Assembly (NCBI GenBank): GCA_017853785.1
Contig: JAFMIX010000126.1
Span: forward strand, 1-6,376
DNA length: 6,376 bases
Direction: 5' to 3'
Source: Verrucomicrobiales bacterium
GTDB taxonomy: Bacteria; Verrucomicrobiota; Verrucomicrobiia; Limisphaerales; JAFMIX01
Positions 1-5,586 of the stretch are shown one piece after another (the first letter of the stretch is position 1; each line of letters begins with the position of its first letter). The notes under the pieces are model-generated. The model had not been told where the DNA came from. It saw only the letters and a program-made list of their open reading frames with translations, and did not search any database. The position numbers were made by a program, and so were the translations under genes.

Positions 1-1478
1 GGTTGTCCGGGTAAACCAGCCACCGCCATGCTCTCGATCCACAAACCGGTATCCTGGCGTAAGTTGGACTTGGTTTTGGCTTCTGCCGCAATGAACGCAT
101 CCCGGAGTGCCTGGTGGATATCCGACCAGAAAAACCGGCCTTCCATCCAACTGCAAACCTCGGCGGCATTATCTTTGGCCCGCTCCAACTCCTTGTAAGC
201 CTTGCGGAATTTGTCCGCCCGGGCTTGGATGGGCGCTATTTCTTCCTCCAGCTTTTTCAATTCCTCTTCTTTCTGTCCCGCCAATTTCTGGAACAGCCAA
301 CCGCTCGCGCACACCACCAGCGCGAGACTGAAAGCCGTGGCGATCAGATAGGGCTTTTTCTGGTTGAAACTCTGCCAGCGCAACGTGGTGTCCGGCATCA
401 GATTCAATTCCACCGGGCAATGCGCCAGATTGCGCAAGCCGAGACCGACGACTTCCCCGAGTGAATGCGCGACCCGCGCCAGTTCCTCCAGATTGAGGGC
501 GGGATCGAGTTGCACGTTGCGGAGCGGGTTGAAGTATTCCACCGGCACATTCAGCTTTTCCGCAAAGAACTGCGCCGTGTAGGGCATGATCGAAGCCCCG
601 CCGGACAGGAACAACCGCACCGGCGCCGCCCCGCCCTGCTGCCCCCGGTAAAACTGCAGGGTCTGGTTGACCTGAATGTGCAGCCGGGTCATGAACTGCC
701 GTGCAATCTTGGAAATGGCTGCCTGATGCGGGTTTTCCGGCTCGGCATAGGCGCCGCCCAGACTCACAAATCCTTCCCCAAGCTTGAGTTTTTCCGCCTC
801 CGCGAAGGGCAATTTCCCTTCGTTGCTGAAATCCTGGGTGATGGAATTGGCCCCAATGTTGATGCTACGGGAGAAAACCTTGCCTTTCTCAAAAAACAGC
901 AGATTGCTCGTCTTCGCCCCGATGTCCAGCAGCATGGTGCAATCTTCCAAGTCGCCGTAATTGTAGCGGAACGCGTTGCACAACGCCGCGGGCGAAACAT
1001 CCGCCAACTGCAGCCGCAACCCCGCCGTCTCCGCCACCTTGAACAATCCCTCCACCACGTCCGACTTGATCGCCACCAGCAAAACTTCCAACTCGCCACT
1101 CGGCAAGGCTCCCATGATCTGATAGTCCCAGACCACTTCGGCAAGCGGGAACGGCACGTTTTGCTGCGCCTCAAACTGGATCATCTTCGCCACCTGGCTC
1201 GCTTCGACGGGAGGCAGTTTGACGAACTTGGAGAAAACCTGGTAGCCGGCCGCGCAGACGTTGACGTTCTTGGATTTGACACCCTTGTCAGCCAGCAGCT
1301 TCTGGAGTGCCTTGAGGATGGCCGGGGTGCGCGTGGATTCCTGCGCCCCTTCCGCCCCGAGCGCCTCGATGCCGTATTGCTTGAGCCGCAACCCGCCAGC
1401 TTCGTTGACCTCGAATTCGGCCAGCTTGACGCTGCCCGCACCAAAATCAACCGCCAGAAATGATTTTAAATTCAGCAT
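1..1478 (-). CDS. pilM: PilM-like type IV pilus assembly ATPase fused to a PilN-like membrane segment (partial, 3' end outside window)
   Basis: This frame reads unbroken for 492 codons from ATG at 1478 to the left edge. It is an actin-like (FtsA/PilM fold) protein of the inner-membrane assembly platform of a type IV pilus or type II secretion-like machine. Residues 8-18 (LAVDFGAGSVK) are the phosphate-1 loop, D185-IGAKTS the phosphate-2 loop, and S292-GGA the adenosine-side loop. Canonical PilM is about 350 residues and cytoplasmic. Here the chain continues: residues 358-362 read LNLMP, like the PilN N-terminal INLLP motif that docks on PilM. A basic QKK and a hydrophobic helix (about 377-396) follow, then a charged, probably coiled-coil stretch (about 397-440) and the start of a PilN-like periplasmic part. 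I therefore read it as a PilM-PilN fusion. A weak GGCGGA ribosome site lies 6 nt before the ATG. PilM assignment is solid; the fusion reading rests on motif and topology. Confidence 0.88.
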   Translation of the reverse strand, partial: MLNLKSFLAVDFGAGSVKLAEFEVNEAGGLRLKQYGIEALGAEGAQESTRTPAILKALQKLLADKGVKSKNVNVCAAGYQVFSKFVKLPPVEASQVAKMIQFEAQQNVPFPLAEVVWDYQIMGALPSGELEVLLVAIKSDVVEGLFKVAETAGLRLQLADVSPAALCNAFRYNYGDLEDCTMLLDIGAKTSNLLFFEKGKVFSRSINIGANSITQDFSNEGKLPFAEAEKLKLGEGFVSLGGAYAEPENPHQAAISKIARQFMTRLHIQVNQTLQFYRGQQGGAAPVRLFLSGGASIMPYTAQFFAEKLNVPVEYFNPLRNVQLDPALNLEELARVAHSLGEVVGLGLRNLAHCPVELNLMPDTTLRWQSFNQKKPYLIATAFSLALVVCASGWLFQKLAGQKEEELKKLEEEIAPIQARADKFRKAYKELERAKDNAAEVCSWMEGRFFWSDIHQALRDAFIAAEAKTKSNLRQDTGLWIESMAVAGLPGQ

Positions 1479-1503
1479 TTAATGTCCGCCCACCGGGTTC
1501 CGA

Positions 1504-1532
1504 ATTATCGCGCTCACAAACATCGGCGTAAG
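1504..1532 (-). promoter_or_regulatory. Candidate sigma-70-like promoter for the pilM gene
   Basis: Read on the minus strand there is CTTACG, a 17 nt spacer, then GATAAT, which differs from the TATAAT consensus at one base. Transcription would begin about 20 nt before the pilM ATG, leaving room for its weak ribosome site. A second, poorer candidate lies just upstream (TTGACC, 17 nt, TAACTA at 1540-1568). The 130 bp spacer between the SDR gene and pilM shows no good intrinsic terminator, so read-through from the SDR gene is also possible. The -35 match is weak and the organism's consensus is unknown. Confidence 0.3.
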
Positions 1533-1608
1533 TGCTTGGTAGTTACCGCATCTGCGCCGGCGGGTCAAACCCAAACTCGCCGCCGCGCCCCAAAAACACG
1601 ACCGCCGC

Positions 1609-2571
1609 TCAGACCTTCGTCCGGAAATACGCAATCGTCGACTTCAACCCCTCCGCCAGCGGCACGCGGGGCGCCCAGCCCAGCTCCTTTTTGGCCCGCG
1701 CGATCACTGGCCGCCGCTGCTTGGGATCATCCTGCGGCAGCGGCTTGAACACCACCTTGCTGCGCGAACCGGTGGCGCGAATGATCTCCCGCGCGAACTC
1801 CAGCATCGTCAGCTCCGTGGGATTGCCGATGTTCACCGGCTGCCGACAATCACTCATCATCAGCCGGTAAATCCCCTCGATCAAGTCCGACACATAGCAG
1901 AAACTCCGGGTCTGCTGTCCCTTGCCGAACACCGTCACCGGCTGGTTTTTCAACGCCTGAGTGATGAAGGCCGGCACCACCCGCCCGTCATTCAACCGCA
2001 TCCGCGGGCCGTAGGTATTGAAGATTCTCACGATACGCGTCGCCACGCCGTGCTCGCGGTGATACGCCATCGTCAGCGCCTCGGCGAAGCGCTTCGCCTC
2101 ATCATAACAGCCGCGCGGACCGATGGTGTTGACGTTACCCCAATATTCTTCGGGCTGCGGATGCACCAGGGGATCTCCGTAAATCTCCGACGTGGAGGCG
2201 AGGAGGAAGCGCGCCCCCTTCTCCTTCGCCAGACCGAGCGCCTTGTGCGTGCCCAACGAGCCGACCTTCAACGTCTGGATCGGCAATTCCAAATAATCCA
2301 CCGGACTGGCCGGCGATGCGAAGTGCCACACATAATTCACCGGCGCGTCCAAAAATATGAATTCCGTGACATCCTGCTCCACAAACCGAAAATTCTTGTT
2401 CCCGCCCAGATGCGCGATGTTCGCGACCGCGCCCGTCACAAAGTTGTCCATACCGATGACCTTGTGCCCGCGCGCCAGCAACATGTCCGTCAGATGCGAA
2501 CCCAAAAAGCCCGCCGCCCCGGTGACGACCGAAGTGGGAATTTTCGCCGATGCATTTATTTTTTTTGCCAT
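1609..2571 (-). CDS. UDP-glucuronate decarboxylase (UDP-xylose synthase)-like extended SDR
   Basis: A complete 320-residue NAD-dependent extended short-chain dehydrogenase/reductase, the usual length for UDP-xylose synthases, which oxidise and decarboxylate UDP-glucuronate to UDP-xylose in the cytoplasm. The nucleotide-binding GxxGxxG is G18-AAGFLG, and D42 of GMDN should hold the ribose of NAD. STSEIYGDP (126-134) carries the active-site Thr and Glu. GPRGCYDEAKR (151-161) supplies the catalytic Y156-xxx-K160 pair and matches the signature of this subfamily closely, as do RIFNTYGPRM (182-191) and RSFCYV further on. The frame is open upstream to 2910, but that extension is Arg/Gly/Pro-rich and non-SDR. 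ATG 2571 was chosen because AAAGGA sits 7 nt before it and the Rossmann motif then lies at the normal distance. Codons 2-4 contain an A8 run. A dTDP-glucose 4,6-dehydratase or another sugar epimerase is the main alternative. The product would feed glycan or exopolysaccharide synthesis; no glycosyltransferase is in view to show which. Confidence 0.88.
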   Translation of the reverse strand: MAKKINASAKIPTSVVTGAAGFLGSHLTDMLLARGHKVIGMDNFVTGAVANIAHLGGNKNFRFVEQDVTEFIFLDAPVNYVWHFASPASPVDYLELPIQTLKVGSLGTHKALGLAKEKGARFLLASTSEIYGDPLVHPQPEEYWGNVNTIGPRGCYDEAKRFAEALTMAYHREHGVATRIVRIFNTYGPRMRLNDGRVVPAFITQALKNQPVTVFGKGQQTRSFCYVSDLIEGIYRLMMSDCRQPVNIGNPTELTMLEFAREIIRATGSRSKVVFKPLPQDDPKQRRPVIARAKKELGWAPRVPLAEGLKSTIAYFRTKV

Positions 2572-2578
2572 GAAAATA

Positions 2579-2584
2579 TCCTTT
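2579..2584 (-). promoter_or_regulatory. Ribosome binding site deciding the SDR start
   Basis: The minus strand reads AAAGGA, then 7 nt, then ATG at 2571. This favours the 320-residue protein over an in-frame ATG at 2592 (which would add MPRKDIF and has no comparable site) and over the much longer frame starting at 2910. Confidence 0.65.
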
Positions 2585-2590
2585 CGCGGC

Positions 2591-2619
2591 ATTATTCCCG
2601 GTAGACGCGCCGGGCGCAA
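2591..2619 (-). promoter_or_regulatory. Candidate sigma-70-like promoter for the UDP-xylose synthase-like gene
   Basis: On the minus strand TTGCGC, exactly 17 nt, then AATAAT (five of six -10 consensus bases). The start point would fall about 13-16 nt before the ATG at 2571, so the leader would be little more than the ribosome site. The spacer is bounded by an inverted repeat, CCCGG at 2597-2601 and CCGGG at 2610-2614, which could be an operator or chance in GC-rich DNA. No experimental support is available from sequence alone. Confidence 0.33.
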
Positions 2620-2737
2620 TGCGGATTTCAATTTGCAAGGGACACCAAAACCGAGCCGGCCGGAACCTGCCGGTTTAAATTTCCGGCGGTGAGCGCAGAA
2701 GTTCAAGCCGGCGACGACCCGACCGCCAACAATCGCC

Positions 2738-2755
2738 CCGGCCCGAACAGGCCGG
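2738..2755. repeat. Perfect 6 bp GC inverted repeat with 6 nt loop
   Basis: CCGGCC, the loop CGAACA, then GGCCGG: a perfect six-pair stem that would fold on either strand. No T run follows on either side, so it is not a standard intrinsic terminator. It lies about 12 bp upstream of the candidate -35 of the helicase promoter, a position where a regulator could bind. Such repeats also arise by chance at this G+C content. Confidence 0.4.
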
Positions 2756-2766
2756 ATTCCCTGAGC

Positions 2767-2795
2767 TTGGCATCCCTGGTGAGTTTCCGGATATT
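2767..2795 (+). promoter_or_regulatory. Candidate promoter for the helicase (and possibly hypE)
   Basis: TTGGCA (five of six -35 bases), a 17 nt spacer, and GATATT (four of six -10 bases). It would give a leader of nearly 190 nt before the helicase ATG at 2996, including the C9 run. The long leader makes this tentative; a nearer promoter of another sigma class may exist. Confidence 0.27.
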
Positions 2796-2832
2796 CGGCC
2801 GCGGCAACCGTTGCTCCGGCGGCACGGTCGCG

Positions 2833-2841
2833 CCCCCCCCC
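2833..2841. repeat. Nine-base C homopolymer in the intergenic region
   Basis: Nine consecutive C (G on the other strand) immediately followed by TCCCGGG. It lies in the presumed helicase leader, outside any credible gene. Runs of this length can vary by slippage, and can also be mis-sequenced, so the exact length should be treated with caution. Confidence 0.5.
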
Positions 2842-2986
2842 TCCCGGGCATCTCAAATTCAAAGACCGGCGCTCAATTCTCAGCGACCTTGCCACCGCCT
2901 TCGCGCTCACGGCGCCCGGCAGCGGGCTGAGCCCACAAAAAATGAAGCCACATCTCCTTCTCAGCCGCGGCAGGAAGCGGTAGGGT

Positions 2987-2992
2987 AAGGAG
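2987..2992 (+). promoter_or_regulatory. Ribosome binding site of the helicase gene
   Basis: AAGGAG lies just 3 nt before ATG 2996, a near-consensus site at unusually short spacing. The in-frame TAG at 2981-2983 rules out any earlier start, so this site and ATG fix the N-terminus. Confidence 0.65.
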
Positions 2993-2995
2993 CCT

Positions 2996-5545
2996 ATGGC
3001 AACAACGCTTTATGGTCTGATCCCGCGCGCCGAGCAACCCAGCAACGACGTGTTGCTCGGGCGCTTTCTCGAATATGTCGAGGCGCGGCGGCTCCAGCTT
3101 TATCCGGCGCAAGAAGCGGCCATTCTCGAATTATTCGAGGAGAAGAACGTCATCCTCAACACGCCCACGGGCTCGGGCAAATCCCTCGTCGCCACCGCGC
3201 TGCACTTCCACGCCATCGCCCGAGGCCGCCGCGCCATCTACACCTGCCCGATCAAGGCGCTCGTGAACGAGAAGTTCATGGCGCTCTGCCGCGAGTTCGG
3301 CCCGGACAACGTCGGCCTCAGCACCGGGGACGCCTCGGTGAACCGCGACGCCCCCATCCTCTGCTGCACGGCGGAGATTCTGGCGAACATCGCCCTGCGA
3401 GAAGGCGCGGCAGCCAAGGTGCGCGAAGTCGTCATGGACGAATTCCATTACTACGCCGACCGCGAGCGCGGCGGGGCCTGGCAGGTGCCGCTACTGACCC
3501 TGCCGCAGGCGCGCTTCCTCCTCATGTCCGCGACCCTCGGCGACACGACCTTCTTCGAGGCGGAGCTGACCCGGCGCACCGGGCGGCCAACCGTGACGGT
3601 CGCTTCCACCGACCGGCCCGTGCCGTTGGCGCATGAGTATTCCGAACTGCCGCTGGCCAAGACGCTGGAGAGTCTCGTGGCGGATGGCCGAGCGCCGGTG
3701 TATGTCGTCCACTTCACGCAACTGGAGGCGGCGCAGAGCGCGCAGGATTTCACCAGCCTCAACGGCTGCACCCGCGACGAAAAGGCCGCCATCGCCAACG
3801 CGCTGGAGGGTTTCAAGTTCACCAGCCCCTACGGCCCGGAAATCAAAAAGTGGCTGCGGCACGGCATCGGGCTGCATCACGCCGGGCTGCTGCCGAAGTA
3901 TCGCGTGCTGACCGAGCAGCTCGCGCAGCAGGGCTTGCTCAAGGTCATCTGCGGCACGGACACACTCGGCGTCGGGATCAACGTGCCCATTCGCACCGTA
4001 TTGTTCACCCGGCTGTGCAAATTCGACGGGCAGAAGACCGGCATCCTGAGCGCGCGGGATTTTCACCAGATTGGCGGCCGCGCCGGACGCAAAGGTTTCG
4101 ATGACCAAGGCTGGGTGGTGGCGCAGGCACCGGAACACGTCATCGAGAACCTCAAGCTGGCGGAAAAGTCCGCGCGCGACGGCAAGAAAACCGTCAAGCG
4201 CCAGCCGCCGGAAAAGAACTTCGTCAACTGGGACAAGAACACCTACCTCCGCCTGATCGCCGCGCCGCCGGAAAAGCTCACCTCCCGCTTTCAGGTCACG
4301 CACGGCATGTTGCTGAACGTGCTCAGCCGCGAAGGTGACGGTTGCGCCGCGATGCAACGGCTCATCCGGGATTGCCACGAGACCCCGCGCCAGAAGGAGG
4401 CGCACGTCAAACGCGCGTGGCAACTGTTCCGCTCGCTGCTTGCCCGCCAGATCGTGGAGTTCATTCCCCCGACCGCGGACGGACGCAAACTCCGCGTCAA
4501 CGTCGAGTTGCAGGACGATTTCTCGATGGATCAGGCACTGGCGCTGTATCTGCTCGAGACGATTCCGCTCCTGGACCCGCAAGCGCCGGACTACGCGCTC
4601 GTCCTGCTCACGCTCGTCGAATCCATCCTGGAAGACCCGGACATCATCCTCCGCAAGCAGCTCGACAAGGTCAAAGACCGCAAGATGGCCGAGCTGAAGA
4701 TGGAAGGCATCGAGTATGACAAGCGCATCGAGGAGCTGGAAAAGTGCGAACATCCCAAGCCGAACCGCGAGTTCATCTATGCCACGTTCAACGCCTTCGC
4801 CGCCCGGCATCCGTGGGTGGGCGAGGAAAACATCCACCCGAAATCCATCGCGCGGGAGATGTTCGAGGAGTTCCGCTCCTTCGCCGACTACATCAAGCGC
4901 TACGAACTGCAGCGCGCCGAAGGCGTGCTGCTGCGCCACCTGAACAGTGTTTTCAAAGTCCTCGCGCAGACCGTTCCCGACACCGCGAAGAACGATCAGG
5001 TGCGCGAAATGGAACTCTACCTCGGCACGATGATCCGGCAGGTGGATTCCAGTTTGCTCGACGAGTGGGAGAAGATGCGCGACCCGAATTTCGAACGCGG
5101 GGAAACGAAGGAAGTCCGTCCGCCCGGCGCCGCGGAAGCCGCCGCCGACATCACGCGCGACCCCAAAGCATTCACCGCCGCGATCCGCAACCGCATCTTC
5201 ACCTTCCTGCGCGGGCTGGCCATCGGCGATTTTGAAACCGCCAGCGCCCAGCTCGCCGCGCCGGAGGATGCCGCCGGCCAGCCGTGGACGCCCGCCCGCT
5301 TTCAGCAGACGCTCGACGCCTACCACGCGGACCACGAGCAGCTCTGCCTCGACCCCGATGCCCGCAACGCCCGCCACACCTACGTAGTCGCCGCCGCGGA
5401 CAAAAAATCCTGGCGCGTGCAGCAGATGCTCGTGGACCCGGCAGAGCACAACGACTGGGTGGCTGAGTTCACGGTGGACTTGGCCGAGGCGCGGAAACTG
5501 GGCGAGCCGACCTTGCGACTGCGACGGATGGGAAGCTTGCTCTGA
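2996..5545 (+). CDS. Ski2/HelY-like superfamily 2 RNA helicase with DUF3516-like C-terminal half
   Basis: A complete 849-residue ATP-dependent nucleic-acid helicase, most likely acting on RNA in the cytoplasm. RecA-like domain 1 holds Walker A TPTGSGKS (56-63), motif Ia CPIKALVNEK (84-93), motif II D148-EFH (a DEVH/DEFH-type box) and motif III SAT (178-180). Domain 2 holds VYVVHF (235-240), GLHHAGLLP (292-300, typical of Ski2/Mtr4/HelY proteins), motif V GTDTLGVGINVP (320-331) and motif VI QIGGRAGRKG (358-367) with both arginines. All catalytic residues are present, so it should be active. From about residue 400 it is mostly helical, including a charged Lys/Glu-rich stretch (about 555-590); the end (about 725-849) may be a separate small domain. 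I assign this half to DUF3516 from memory of bacterial helicases of this size; its function is not known. RNA turnover or ribosome-related remodelling is the family-based guess. hypE follows 41 bp downstream on the same strand, allowing a shared transcript. Confidence 0.9.
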   Translation: MATTLYGLIPRAEQPSNDVLLGRFLEYVEARRLQLYPAQEAAILELFEEKNVILNTPTGSGKSLVATALHFHAIARGRRAIYTCPIKALVNEKFMALCREFGPDNVGLSTGDASVNRDAPILCCTAEILANIALREGAAAKVREVVMDEFHYYADRERGGAWQVPLLTLPQARFLLMSATLGDTTFFEAELTRRTGRPTVTVASTDRPVPLAHEYSELPLAKTLESLVADGRAPVYVVHFTQLEAAQSAQDFTSLNGCTRDEKAAIANALEGFKFTSPYGPEIKKWLRHGIGLHHAGLLPKYRVLTEQLAQQGLLKVICGTDTLGVGINVPIRTVLFTRLCKFDGQKTGILSARDFHQIGGRAGRKGFDDQGWVVAQAPEHVIENLKLAEKSARDGKKTVKRQPPEKNFVNWDKNTYLRLIAAPPEKLTSRFQVTHGMLLNVLSREGDGCAAMQRLIRDCHETPRQKEAHVKRAWQLFRSLLARQIVEFIPPTADGRKLRVNVELQDDFSMDQALALYLLETIPLLDPQAPDYALVLLTLVESILEDPDIILRKQLDKVKDRKMAELKMEGIEYDKRIEELEKCEHPKPNREFIYATFNAFAARHPWVGEENIHPKSIAREMFEEFRSFADYIKRYELQRAEGVLLRHLNSVFKVLAQTVPDTAKNDQVREMELYLGTMIRQVDSSLLDEWEKMRDPNFERGETKEVRPPGAAEAAADITRDPKAFTAAIRNRIFTFLRGLAIGDFETASAQLAAPEDAAGQPWTPARFQQTLDAYHADHEQLCLDPDARNARHTYVVAAADKKSWRVQQMLVDPAEHNDWVAEFTVDLAEARKLGEPTLRLRRMGSLL

Positions 5546-5586
5546 CGAGATATCCAGGCAAAACTGGCATAAATGACACACCGAAA

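Larger units (their letters stand above)
2572..2995. other. Divergent intergenic region between the SDR and helicase genes
   Basis: These 424 bp separate two divergently transcribed genes. Frames that cross it translate to Arg/Pro/Gly-rich sequence with no recognisable domain, so I see no gene. It contains a candidate promoter for each direction, short inverted repeats (AAACCG/CGGTTT at 2648-2653 and 2671-2676; CCGGCC/GGCCGG at 2738-2755; GCAAC/GTTGC at 2804-2814; GGGC/GCCC at 2924-2934) and a nine-C run at 2833-2841. I found no tRNA, no recognisable riboswitch and no stem followed by a T run. It is long for a promoter region in such compact DNA, so a small RNA or regulator-binding region is possible but unproven. 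Confidence 0.6.

Noticed and set aside
465..1463. Plus-strand open frame of 332 codons
   Set aside because: It lies antisense to the pilM-like gene, whose frame has clear actin-fold motifs. Its translation is Arg/Gln/Leu-rich with no recognisable domain, a typical shadow in GC-rich DNA.
1558..1600. Possible terminator hairpin after the SDR gene
   Set aside because: A stem of about six G/C pairs (CGGCGG with CCGCCG) has a 16 nt loop, and no T run follows it on the minus strand, so it does not qualify as an intrinsic terminator.
2050..2604. Plus-strand open frame of 184 codons
   Set aside because: Antisense to the SDR gene; Arg/His/Gln-rich with no domain and no credible ribosome site.
2572..2910. 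N-terminal extension of the SDR frame to an ATG at 2910
   Set aside because: The 113 extra residues are Arg/Gly/Ala-rich and unlike any SDR, cross the promoter candidate, and have no ribosome site, whereas ATG 2571 has AAAGGA at 7 nt.
2924..2940. GGGC-TGA-GCCC hairpin next to a run of six A
   Set aside because: On the minus strand the T run precedes rather than follows the stem, and the stem is only 4 bp, so it is not a terminator in either direction.
2689..2988. GTG-started 99-codon plus-strand frame ending just before the helicase
   Set aside because: Pro/Arg/Ser-rich low-complexity product, no ribosome site before the GTG, and its TAA merely overlaps the helicase ribosome site. A small coupled gene cannot be excluded but is not supported.
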